A stretch of 64,000 nucleotides of DNA, from positions 88,994,895 through 89,058,894 of the forward strand of contig CM035226.1 of assembly GCA_020226215.1 (NCBI GenBank), given 5' to 3'. The DNA is from Sindora glabra. Its lineage: Eukaryota; Streptophyta; Magnoliopsida; Fabales; Fabaceae. Below the pieces are notes generated by a model. It worked only from the letters and a program-made list of their open reading frames with translations. It was not told the DNA's origin and did not search any database. Positions 36,870 through 50,100 of this stretch are shown piece after piece. The translations under genes were made by a program, and so were the position numbers. How positions within the stretch are numbered: the stretch's first letter is position 1; every line of letters begins with the position of its first letter.

Positions 36870-39800
36870 GCTACTTAAACTAAAGGTTCTTGACACTTCA
36901 TTTCCTTTTATTTATTATATTATATTATTTTCATTTTTTTCCACTTATATTATTTATAGTTCAAACAATAATATCATTGATAAGTAATATAGATACAATA
37001 TCATATATTTTCATTTTATTATAAAATTATTTAAGTAAGTTAAATATTTAATTTAATTAAAATACTTAATTATATAATTTATTTGTAACTCTTATTACAT
37101 TTTATCTCAAGCAAATTTTTCCTTCTTTTTATTTGCTTAATTATAATTTTTTTTAAATTCATTCTTATTGTTTATAGTTTAGATGCTACTATTAGTAAGT
37201 AATATAGATATAACATGATAAATACATATTTTATTTTTATTATAAAAATTATAAATAAGTTAAAACTTCCTTACTAATAAAAATATTAAAAAATTAAATC
37301 AAATTTATTTATATAAATTAAAATTAAATCAAATTTATTTATATAAATTTTGTTAATATGTTCTTGATATTAATTTTTAAACAGTGTATTTCAAATCAAA
37401 TATCCTATGGTCAATTAGAAATTTGTTTAAGTTTTAATTTAGAATTTTTTTAATTTATTTTTGCTTGATATGCCTTATAAAATAAATCAAATTTCATTCT
37501 TTTAATAAAAGAATTCTGAAATTGATATCAAATTGAAAATCATTTTAGATAATAAAGTTCAAATGTAATTTTTTTTCTTTCATGACATGCAAAATTTGAA
37601 AGCAAAGCTTCTAATGGAAATTTTACTTTTTATGTTTGAAAGCTAAAATACACTTTTCCTCCCTTTTATTGGTATTGTCATAAAAAAAATTTCTCCTAGA
37701 AACAAACATAAGTGAATATTATACTTATGCTCATGGTCATAGATTCATTTTTATGTTTTTATTATGTAATATATTATATTTATAATACTCTTATGTTTAA
37801 ATATAAATGTAGAATATATTCAGTTATATTATATAATTACTCAAGAAGTTTATCAACAAACATTGTAATGAAAATTTAGGATTAATAAATTTTAAGAACA
37901 TATAAAATATTTGAAAATTTCATGTGCTTAAATCTAATTTTTCAATCAATTTTTTTTAATTTTTTATAATAATTAATGTTTCTTTTATTAATGTGACATA
38001 AATAATTTAAAATTATCATCAACTTCCGTAAACATAGTAAATCATATTTCAATATTTTTATAATTTTTTCTTTTAATTTAGACTTTAAATTTTATTTATA
38101 TAAATAAATGAAAATAAATTTACAACCCATACTCACAACCTAATATTTCACGTGTTTCATGCCAAATTAAAAAAATTATAGTGAAATTTTTGACAAGTTA
38201 GATTTCATAACGAAATTAAAATAAAAAATTATAAATAAAATAAAATAATTTTTAACTTAAATTCAAACATAATTTTAAAAATAATTGATTTAAAAGTAAA
38301 ATAAAATATAATTATTTCAAATGATGGAGCTTTACGATTCTTGGAATTATATGAGTTGGTTGTTAGTGACATCAAATTACAAAAACTCATAAATTACTAA
38401 ATTATGATGATCTTTTCCCTCATATTGTTGAGTAGGTATGAAATCTTGATCAATGTGTCAACTTGTCTTAATTTAACATTACAGATTGCTTTCAAAATTG
38501 TTTCGAGTATGCTAAAATACAGTTTTATTTTCTTAACTTTCAAACAAATTCTAAGAATTATTGATTAATTTTATTTTCTAATTATTAAAAAGTATATAAT
38601 GCCACAATGCTAACTGCATTCAGTTTATTGGCAGAAATTCTTATATGACTCCTGGCATTCTAAATAGTATAAAATAAATTTTGAATGCAAGAAAATGTAG
38701 TTTTTCCATAAAAGAATAAAAAAATTATTTTGTTTTATACCTCCTAAATCGAGTAAATAGAGTTTTTCTATCTTTCAACTTTCAATATATACTTTATTAC
38801 ATATCCAATCTATTTTATATAAGTCATAATGTTAGGTTAAGACCAAAATTGCCATTTGCAAATCTATGGTCTTTTTGCCTTCAACCAGATTCTTATTTGT
38901 GATTTTCCTTTTAACCAAGAACAAGGAGGTTAATGCTTCTTCCTCTGTTAGTAAGTTCAAAACTTTGGCTCATGTTTGACCTGAATTTAAGAGGATTTAA
39001 TTAAATAACAATAATTATATTTTTTTAAAAAAATTATGATATTTAATATAATTATAAATATAATTAAATATTATATTTAAAACTGCAAAAATAAATGACA
39101 ATTTTAACTACATATATTATATTATAATATATTCATAAATAAATAATAAAAAATTATAATCAAACTATACATAAAAATTAAATGAACTGAATAAAAAAAT
39201 ACTTGACTCGTTTAATTAAACCGGCTGATTTTTTCCGTTCAAGTTCAATAAATGAATTATGGACCAAATCTAATCAAACAATTTTTGAATTGAATTCATG
39301 CCACCTAGTAATATCTACATTTATCATAATATCTAAAATATTATAAATATTAAAAATGAAATTTTAAATTAAATTTTAAATTTTTTATACTCATTAATTT
39401 AAATTTTATAAATTTATTTTATTATTTTATATTTAATAATCATTTTTAAATTATATTTAAAATTTTATTTTCGATCTATATTATATAATATTGCTATGGC
39501 GACTTGGATACTGGACTTTGTAAGCACACCATTATTATTAGTAACATGTCTCAAGCACTATACGTAGATTGTAGGGAAAAGTAGATGAAGGCACATGCCA
39601 ATGCCAATGCCAAAATGTTTGCTTGTCTTTTGTTTCATTGATAGATTTTGCTCATATAAGAACAATAAGAAGCCTCAAAAACTGTACCTACTTTTTCTTC
39701 TGCTCTAGTAATAGAATGATAGCATGGAAGGTACGTTGTTACATTATCAAATTTAATTATTAATTATATTTATTTTTTTTAAAATTAATTTTTTTATATT

Positions 39801-39981
39801 TAATTAATAATTAAAGTTAATAATATATCATAAAAATTTTCTTGATAATTGTTCCAGCTTTCGCCCAAACCAATTCTACGTAAAATAGGATGTCAAGGAC
39901 CTGATTGGCTAGTCCAATGGCATTAATATTTTCACTACAAATTATTAATTTACGTAGGTCTAAAACTCTTCAAAACTACCT
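36870..39981. other. AT-rich intergenic, nothing recognised
   Basis: No supported coding frame or element. 37270-37350 holds a small direct repeat of AAATTAAATCAAATTTATTT. Confidence 0.4.
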
Positions 39982-39988
39982 CACTTAT

Positions 39989-41180
39989 GAGAAAAATAAT
40001 ATCTTTCTCCTAGAGTAAGGTACTATTCCTTATTTCAGAAGAGAGAGGTAGATAGTTGAATGGGGTGGGCTCTACCCTATGGACCCCAGACCCACTGCAT
40101 CGTGTCTATTTCTTGGGCAGAACTTCCATACCCCGGACGTAAATGGAGAATATAAACCCCCGGACAGGTGGCCAAGTCCTGACTCTTATTTTTGGTTTAA
40201 AATCATACGCACAGTGTAGGAGATTATTTTCTCCTTTTGTCAAAACAAGTTGACCTTTGATATCACAGCAAGCAGACTGAAATGCACATGTTCGTTTCGA
40301 TTTTTCATTTAAATAATGATTAAAGAATTAATAATTTTATTTTTATAATAAGTTAAAATTAATAGTGAAGATTTAATGTAAACTTTTAATATTTATATTG
40401 GTGTTAATTAATCTTTTTTATTTATAAATAATAAAAAATACTCCTATTATAGTTTAATTTATTATCACCAATAATTATTTTAATTAATAAGTATATTTAT
40501 TATAAAGTTAAAAAAATCAATGAAATTGACTTAATATTTTAAATTAATATTTTTATATTAAAATTATTTAAATATTTTTATTATATTATTATTAAATTAA
40601 TAACATAATTTTTTTATTGGAATGAAAAAGTAAAGGTATATTACATGACTTAAAAATTTAATGCATAAAAATTTTTAAGTTATAATCAAGAATAATTTTA
40701 AATTTATACAAAATTTTAATATTTTGTGATAAAATTTTAAACTATTAATAACATGCCATACTTGTTAGTAGAATAAAAATTAATTTTACATAAGTTTCCA
40801 ACTATCTTAATTTAAATAAATAGTGATAATATTGAAGTCTCTTAAAAAAAATACTGGCCGAAATAGAAAAAATAAAATTATTAAATACTTACCTATTATT
40901 TAAATAAAAAATAGAAACGAAAGTGTCCTAATCCAATCAGTTTACCGTGACATTGAGGGCCAATACAGTTTGATTTGATAGAAGAAGAAAATAATCTTCT
41001 ACTCCGTGCGTATGATATTAAATTGAAAATAAGGACAATGAATTAGCCACCTGTCCGGGGTTTACATTCCCCATTTGCATCCGGGGTGTGGAAGTCCTGC
41101 CCCTATTTCTTTCTCCTGGAGTAAGGTTTCTCCTGAAATAAGAAATAGTACCTTATTTTAGAAGTAAAGTAGTATTTCTC
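39989..41180. mobile_element. Foldback / MULE-like nonautonomous element with long inverted repeats
   Basis: About 1.19 kb bounded by GAGAAAAATA and TATTTCTC. Arms of roughly 250-310 bp (39989-40300 and 40930-41180) pair in inverted orientation. They include a 15-bp perfect match (40158-40172 with 41046-41060), a TAAGGTACTATT(T/C)CTTATTTCAG block and an ATCATACGCAC block. The left arm has about 50 extra bases (40047-40100). The near-identical 7-mers CACTTAT (39982-39988) and CACTTAC (41181-41187) may be the target duplication. The GAGAAA terminus and long arms suggest a Mutator-like element. The centre is AT-rich and noncoding. Confidence 0.75.
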
Positions 41181-41187
41181 CACTTAC

Positions 41188-42330
41188 GGTGACATATGTC
41201 AAAACAGCCGGTACTTCTATTTCAGGTATCCTAATCATGGCCTTTTCCAAAAGGTGGGTGGAAGGTGGGAGGGGATTATTCCCTCTGTTTTTCTTATTTA
41301 TTATAATTAATTAATTTTATAAATATTAAAAAATAATTTTATTTATTTATTTTTAATAAATTTTTTAAAATTACTACTTATATATAAAGTTTGAAATAAT
41401 TGAAAATAAAAATAGTAATAAAATATAATAAATATAAATAAATTGAAAATATAAAATAATAAAATATTTATTAATAAAAAATATAAATTAAAAAAATTAA
41501 TATTTTATTTAAATACTAAAATGATAAATAAAAAAATATTTTTTTAAAATATGATAAATGAAAAAGAACTGAGAGAGTACCATCCATTTTAATGACTGGA
41601 TCATAACAGTGCGTTTAGCACCAATTGGGAGGGGCTAAATTTCTAAAAGAAAAATAAAGGAAGAAAATAAGAATTTAATAAAAGAAAATAATTTTTACAT
41701 ATAATACATAATAGACAACAACATAAAGTATAGGCTAATATGTAAAATAATAAGTTAAAATATAAAGTTTTATCCTATATCGTAATTGCAACATAACACA
41801 TTTTTAAACTGCAAAATTTAAATTTTAAAACCTTATACATTGTACAATTTTTTAAATATTTGTTGCATATGAATTTTGTATAAATCAAATATAATAATTA
41901 AAATGGTTAGCACTCTCAAAAATTTAAAGAACATAAAATACTAAAATACTGAATAATTGTGTTATATAAATCAAACTAATTTATTTTTAGTAGTTAAAAT
42001 AGGTGATACTCCAAAATTTTAAAGAGTAAAATGCTAACAATTTAAATAAATTTCTGAATTATTGTTACAATAATATTAATTACTTTAAAACACATTGAAC
42101 AAATTATACAATGCTTATAGTAAAATAATATTTAAGAAAAAATCATAAAAGTTTCATTTAAAAATAATGATTATAGATATTGCAACCGTTGTGAGATAAA
42201 AATTAATTCTTTTTTTATTCATAAGCTAATTTTTATTATTTATTATTTTATTATATCCTTATTTTAGCTAAATTGATAAATTATAGTATTGAGATGAAAA
42301 ATTAGAAAGTTTGCATCAACTTTTCTTTTG
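41188..42330. other. AT-rich intergenic, nothing recognised
   Basis: No gene. 41615-41640 (GTGCGTTTAGCACCAATTGG) looks like the edge of another small transposon, but no partner end was found. Confidence 0.35.
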
Positions 42331-42334
42331 GTTA

Positions 42335-42553
42335 CAGTTATTTTATTGTTGCAAAAATTGAAACATTTTACAACAATAATACTGTTGCAAAAATTAAACT
42401 ATTTTGCGACATGGACACTTTGTTGTTGCAAAGTGTTTATTGTTGTATCCTATTTGCAACAAAAATAGATATTGTTACTAAAAGCATGTATTAGCAACAA
42501 AAGTTAAAATTGATGTAATTTTATTGATGCAAAATCCTTCTTTTCTTGTAATG
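42335..42553. mobile_element. CACTA transposon end with subterminal repeats
   Basis: The right edge reads TTTTCTTGTAATG, the complement of CATTACAAGAAAA, one base from the CACTACAAGAAAA terminus of plant CACTA elements. Before it are several TTGCAACAAAAAT / TTGTTGCAAAAATT words in both orientations, like CACTA subterminal arrays. No opposite end or transposase was recognised nearby. Confidence 0.55.
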
Positions 42554-43081
42554 TGTGAAACTATACATTCATCAATTGAGTCACATCTACTTTTCATGAT
42601 ACAAGTTGATAGCCTTAAACTATATATCAATATGGAGAAAATTGAAAAGACTCAATGGCCTCAAGCATTTAAATGCTTAAAAAATTGAGTGGTCAAATAT
42701 TTATAATAATTTATGATCAAATATTATCTTTTACTTAAATGATTCACTTTATAATTATTTATTTCAATATTATTTTTTTAATTTTAATTATCAAATATAA
42801 CATTTGATTATGATAATTTTTTTTCTTTGGTCTCTTATATAAAAATACAAATTTCTAATATACAAATATAAAGTCATTAAATACAATTGACTGAATCGGG
42901 TCAATTCTAAATTATCATGTACAATTTATAAAGATAAACCAAGCATGAAGAAAACGAGTGATGACACTTTTCTTTTCTAATGAAAAATTTTCCATTAATC
43001 AAATACTGAAATATAATCCAATGGAATTATTGATTTTACCTTGCCATTTCAAACCCCACACTCCCCTATCCAACTTAAGAA

Positions 43082-43243
43082 CTAAGAATTGTATTCTCTG
43101 GAATTAGGAAGAGGTGTGCCATCTAAGAAGTGCTTGACTAAAGAAAGAGATCTTGCTGGCTGGTAGCTTGGAACTTCATGCCCGGCTTCTCTCACTGTGG
43201 CAAAAGTTAGCCCTCCTTTGTATACTTGTGTGTATCCACCAAC
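43082..43243 (-). CDS. SCPL exon 7 (catalytic His, stop)
   Basis: 162 bp, acceptor AACACAG|GTTGG. Encodes G-G-Y-T-Q-V-Y-K-G-G-L-T-F-A-T-V-R, then A-G-H-E-V-P-S-Y-Q-P, and ends at TAG (43082-43084). Many homologues have a small residue where this one has Glu before A-G-H, a minor difference. Confidence 0.93.
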   Translation of the reverse strand, partial: VGGYTQVYKGGLTFATVREAGHEVPSYQPARSLSLVKHFLDGTPLPNSREYNS

Positions 43244-45789
43244 CTGTGTTACATGATTTTTTTTATTTTAAAATATACTCTCTTTCACGCATAAAATTTT
43301 ACCTTCTTTTATAGGATTGAGTTTTAATTCAATGTCAACAATTTTTTTTGGATAATCAACAAATAGAGAAAATTTTAGAATAAATTAATAAGAACTTTTA
43401 TATGAAACTAATAGTGTTTAATAAGTAATTATTTTACTACATGACTTAATTACATGATTTATTTTATCTAAATCTTTATAATTTTATATTGGGTTATGAT
43501 TTTCCATAGCATGAACTCAGGGATTTTGTAGGATTACGAAAGCTTAATATCAGAGTTGTAATTTTATACAAAATCGTATAATTTTTAGGAAAATCATAAT
43601 ATTTTACATATTTTGAATGTAATATGCACGAAAAAGTTACAACTCTAGTTAAGATTTCATGAAAATTTTTAAACAATTTATCTTAGTTTTATATAAAATT
43701 ACAAGTTTAAATAAAAACTATAAAATATTTAAAAAATATAAAAACTACAAATCCGTACCAAATTATAACCATTCTAATTTTTTATTCAGTTAACAATTTC
43801 AAAAAAATTTCAATAGAATTATGCAAGTAATTACAATATTTGTTTTCATTAATTAAAAAGTAGAAGAGAAAATTATTTTAGGACTATTTGTTAATTGATA
43901 ATTACCTCTTTAAAGAGGAACCAAGGATGCCATTCAGTCTCTACCAAAAGTTTCATCTTCTCAATTGAATACTTTGTTGAAGTGAATGGCACTCTACCAT
44001 CAATGTCCCCACTGCCCATTCAAAACATATAATAATTAATTAGAAATATATAAAACTTCAGGTTAAAATTGTAAAGTTGGAGGGGCCAAAATTGATAATA
44101 AGACTAGTCATATTTAGGAACATATATAGTTTAAAATTTCTCTTTTTACCTTTATTGTTTCATTGTTACTATCATTAATTATGCTAAACATAACTTATGA
44201 TCAAGTCATTTTCATTGTCTTGTTAAACATGCATATGATAATTGAACTTTCGATATTTCATTTTATACTTTATACTATTGTAAGGGCAAAACTAGATAAA
44301 AAAATAATTAAAGGTTAAAGTATAAATAATTAGAGACTGTATATAAAAATTTAAAATTTTTGAAAGGACTAAATGTATAAAAAGGTAAAAGTTTTGAGTT
44401 TAACATAGAAAAATTTATATAATTTCTTGAAGTTTGAGGAGGGGTTTACTTTCAATTAGGCTTCCCTTTGGCTATTAAGCTATAAAAAATGGATACTATA
44501 CATGATGATTTACATTTTTAATATCTTCATAATTAATAAATTATGGTCCATAAAGGTTGATTTTTATTTAAATAATGCAACCTTCACTGTCACTCTTATA
44601 CATGACTCTTACATAATTTTGTAGGTGACAAAAAGTTAAATTAAAACAAATAAATCTAACTTAATTCTAATTATATCATGCTTATTATTATAAATATAAT
44701 TATGATAAAACCAGCTCCGAAATTATATGTATTTTAGTGTGAGTATATATATTCACTAATTTTTATAAAATTTCATATATAACCAATACGTCCATTTCTA
44801 CGTGAACAAATTTTTGGTATAGGTTTTGCCATATTAGATTATCTTATAAATATAAGTCAGAGAAATATGAATATATCCATTTCATGTCAAAAACAAATCT
44901 TTTATTTATATTATAGATATATTATCTTATTATATTCTATAAATATATTATTCAACTCCTAAATAACTAAATAAAATATAATTGCAGACATAAGGTTGCC
45001 GGTATAAAAAAGGCACACATCAAAATAACGAAAAGAAAGAATGAAAAATATAAGTCTAGAAAATTATCATAATTTTTACCTGAAAATCCAAACCCTTAGG
45101 CCACTAGAAATGAATTCATGTATAAGGGGAAGAATTGTTGAAGGCCCATCAAGCCAGTCAGAAATGACATCGCTGCAAGGCTCCCAATCATGTGTGAGTT
45201 TGGTGACATTGGCATGCATGGCTTCTTGTACATCTGCCCGGTTCATATATGCATACACATAATACACACTACATGGATCAAAGATTGCCTGCAATACAAA
45301 AATTCAATATTCCATTATTATTATTTTTAATTTAAGAAACTAATATTGTCATGAATTAAAAAGAAGGCCACATTTATAGACAATGATTTCAAAATTACAT
45401 CCCTTTATTTTAATAGAATTACACTCATCTCCTTAATTCTTCTATTTTTATATCACACTCAATTCCCATGCAACCGAAAAAAAAATTAAGTGCGTGTTTT
45501 CAAATTGCAGGTAATTATGTAGGATGCTTTAATGTGAGGAGAAAAACCTCTAAAGGGAATAAAGCACAAATTATTAATAATTTTAGTAGAAGGAAATCTT
45601 TTAAGTTTATAGGTAAATTATATTCAATTTTTATGAAATTTATCCTAGTTACACTTCAATGTTCAAGTTTCAAAAATATACGCTTAATTTTCCCTTTTTT
45701 ACAACATGAATTATGTGTGTGTATATTTCTGAAAATAAAACAGTAAATCATTGAAAATGTAAATATAATCTACCCTAACTTTGGAGGAC

Positions 45790-45860
<71 letters not shown>

Positions 45861-46922
45861 CTTGAACATGTTCATATATAAAAAAAAATTGTTGAAAAAA
45901 TTAAATGGCTATACCCTAAAATATGGACTATGCCCACTTTTGAATTGTTTGAGTTAATTTGTGAGAAACTTACAGAGATCTTCTTGGGATGGATTGTGAG
46001 ATTGGAACTCTGGCATAAAGGAGCATAAATGTTGTAGATGTTAATGAAGCTGACATCTCTGCCTGCTTCATTTGCGGCTGCATAACATTTTTTATTCTGA
46101 TTGGTTGCTTCAGGGGAGAAATTACAAAATTTGTGGATATTTAATGCTGTTTCATCTGAGATTATGGCATGTGAATTTAGGAAATCATACATTCCTATAA
46201 TGTCCGATTCGTCATCGAGCGCTGCATTTCCAACCTACATGTACAAGAAAAAATAACCATATATGTAAGAGCATTTTTTTTTTTTTTTTTTGAGTTTTCA
46301 ATTGTACAACTACCATTTTCAGGCGTAGATTCTCGAAGCACCAAGAAAATGGTACAATAGATACCGCAATATTATAACCCTTCATCCCTTCATCTTGGTG
46401 ATGTCTATTAAGATGAAGAACTTTGGTTTCGAGCCACATGTAGCATTATATTTTTTTATTTACTCGCAGTCTTCACCTTAAAATTAAGTTAATTTATTTG
46501 AAAAAAAAATGATCGAATCACTTCTGTTAAGATACTGCTAAAGATGCATGAAATACTGTTAAAGATGGGTAATCCTAATAAAATGAAGATTAGTTCATGT
46601 AAGGGGAAGTGTATTAAAAGTATCTCACGCGTCACTCTTAATTTTTATCTTTATAGTTATAATGACACGCAACATAGTAAATATATATATAGTATGACAA
46701 GTAAAATCAAAATAACTCAAATTTGGAATTATGAACATGAGGCTGTCTAATTTAAAATTACTGGAATCAAATTGAAATTGAAGTTTGTATAAATTTTTGT
46801 AATGGAACCAAACTAAAATTGAAGTCTGGGTACGATACTTGTGATGGGAAAAGTAAGAGGTCATTTGGCTCTTACACTCTTTTTTTTATATTCTTTTGAA
46901 TAATAATAAAAGTGATAATCCA

Positions 46923-46959
<37 letters not shown>

Positions 46960-47104
46960 CTTAAATTAATGGAATCAAATTGAAATTGAAGTTTGTATAA
47001 ATTTTTGTAATGGAACCAAACTAAAATTAAAGTAAGAGGTCATTTGGCTCTTACACTCTCTTTTTTATTTTTTTTTAATAATAATAAAAGTGATAATCCA
47101 TTTA

Positions 47105-47163
<59 letters not shown>

Positions 47164-50100
47164 CTTAAATTCAAACTCAAACTTTACAACAAGTAAAACT
47201 TTAAAATAATATTAAAATTTACTGCATTATTAAGGATCCTTGGATTTTTTTATTAAAAAGATAATTTATTGAGCTGTATTATGCAATATATTAAAAAGAT
47301 AACAGCCTCACATATTTGTGTTGGGAAAGAATTCTTTGATTTTTACTTTTGGATGACTTCTATTATACCCTTATAATTTTAAAATCTATAGGAATGTGGT
47401 AAAATTTCAATCATTAAATGAAATTCTTATTAAACATTAAAATTATTAATAATTTTATTCAATAATTTAAATTTTGGGATATTCCCATGGATGTCCACAC
47501 CCGGAGCACCGTAGAATTTGCGTTACTTTTATTAGAGAAGACTTGCACAGATAGATGCTACTCACGTTTCGAGGAGATGAATGATAAGTTGGTGGAATGT
47601 TTATGGTCCACAGAAGCCCAAAGTAGGTTGGATTCTTCTGTCTGCCAGCTCAATGGGTAGGGTAGGTTTCCAATTTTTCCACATGGACCTCCCACTATGT
47701 TTCGGCCCTTGGTCCTTATGTCCGGATATTCTCATCATCTATGTTATCGTTCATGCCAAGGACCAAAATTTCATGATATAAAATAAAACCACTATGATTC
47801 TATTTGGATGTTATGATGACTCAATTTCTTAATTGAAAATATTCTCATGATACAATTATAATATTATTTTATTTTGCATAATACAAATGTTATAAGTAAT
47901 TATTCAAATGTATTTACATTTTAACCTAACAAAAATAAGCTATTTGTTAGTTTTATAAATTTCACTATCTTGAAAGGTGATTGATGAAAAATTTACCAAT
48001 CATGTCTTAAAAGAAGTGTTAAGCCATTTGTTTTTTTTACTCAAAATAAATATTTGTTATATCTAAATTATAAAATAAAATAATTTTTTTATATTCCTGA
48101 TATTAAGTTTTGTCAAAGTAAAATTTGTAGATAAAAAAAATTATTTTTTTAATATTAATGTTATTAAGTTCTAAAAGAGTAAAACTACTTTAACTAAAAC
48201 TTGAAGCTTTTATGTTGAATTAAAAAAAATATAGTCCTATGCAATTGAATAAAAACAAGACAAACCCTAGTCATGGCAGCCTAGCTATATGGAACCATTT
48301 ATAGGAGTAGTGAGTCTATGTTGATTTAATTAAGTGGCTTGGACAATTTAACCAATTCTAGGAGTATCAAATGAGTCATGAGTTGTAAGTCGATTTGTAC
48401 TCATAATAAATTTTGACAGATTTAAATTTTTAAAATAAGACTTATTATTTTAATACGAGTAACAGAGGTCAATTCATTATAAATTCAATTTATCATAGGT
48501 TGAACCATATTCGCTATATTCACGGACTCATAGTCAAAATCCATTACTTAACTTAATTCATCATGAATTTTAATAGATTTGAACCTTTAAAATTGAACTC
48601 ATTTTAAATATAGATAATACAAATTAATTCATATCCATATGGGACAGCCTCTTTGATAGCCATTTCAGTAAGGCAAAATTTGAGAAAATTTTTCCCCCGT
48701 TGCCATGATGAAAGCAATAAGAATATTAGTAAGGTCTACCAAATTTAATTTCTAATTGCAATTTAGAACACAAAATTCATTATAATGAGATTTGATTACT
48801 ACTTTTCTATTGATAACTTTTTTTTTATTATGTTGGAGGTGGATATAAATACAAATTTTAATGGGTAGTGAAATTTTAAATTCATTTTTTTATATAATAG
48901 GACTCTTAAAATTTAATATATGATGTATTTCTTCTAATATGACATTTAACATAACAAAAAAAATGATCAAGAAAAAGTATGACAAATGTATTGTTATATG
49001 TTTGACTCCGATTATTTCAAGCATTTTATCTAATAGGAAAGTAAGAAAAATGGTGCAAGGAAAAAACCCATACCAAGATTCCTTTGAGGTTGATTATTGT
49101 GGTTTTAGCCTTTTTGTTGTGATAGAGAATAGTGTGCGCAAGTTGAGGCACATAATGGCCAGCATAGCTTTCCCCAGCAATGTAAAAGTCCCTACTCTTG
49201 TATTCTGGAAATCTTTCCAACCAATTCACCAAAAACACATAATTATCTGCTGCTGTCTTGCTGTCTCCATTCGTAGCATAATCCGATGACTTGTTAGAGT
49301 ATGAAAATCCTACCCCGGCCGGAGACTCAAGAAACAAAACATTGGCAGCTTCAAAAATCAAATTTAGAAGGAAAAAAGAATTAGTTGTAGATTAAAATTT
49401 TAAATAATTCCCTTTATTCAAAAGTAAAGATTTTCATCGTGCTAAAGTTATGGCGCTAATTCACAATATGGTACTATAAATGCTATAAAATCTTGAAATT
49501 TTATCATACAGGGCCCCTTTTTTTTGGACCCATTAAGATGAGAAATTAAAATTTGGTTCCTAACAATGTAATGCTACTATGGTTTTTCCCAAAAAATTAT
49601 CAATTTCAAATACCATAATTCCATGGATATCTATTTTTATGAAGTGTTTTCCCATCACTGTTTATGCGGAAGGGTCCGAGTTCTTGCATAGCTCCATAGC
49701 CAAGAGATGAACATCCTGGACCTGAAAAATGGAACCAAATAAATCAATTTAATTAATTATCGGAAACCACTATTATTTTTTAATTAATTAATTTAATATT
49801 TTATGTTTACTCATGATTTAGCAACATGTTTGAGTCAAAACTCTCAGCCAGCCCGAAAGGCACAGTGGGGTACTTGCTAGCAAGTTGCCAGAAGGAAGTG
49901 CTCCCAGTCCTGTGGTTTATTCCTTGTTTGTTTGAAAGGGAATATAAAAAATTGATTATTAAATACCTAATAATTCAACAATTAACTATTAAATAATGAT
50001 AGTAATTAAACTAATAAATATTTAATTTCGTCTGTCCCACCAAACAAGTTTCATGAAAAAGTTAAGAGTATGCACGCCGGAAAATCGCTAGAAGAGTGAA

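Noticed and set aside
45041..45262. 73-codon plus-strand frame
   Set aside because: Exact antisense shadow of SCPL exon 5.
47581..47781. 66-codon plus-strand frame in SCPL intron 3
   Set aside because: Antisense strand, no recognisable domain; kept only as a composition anomaly.
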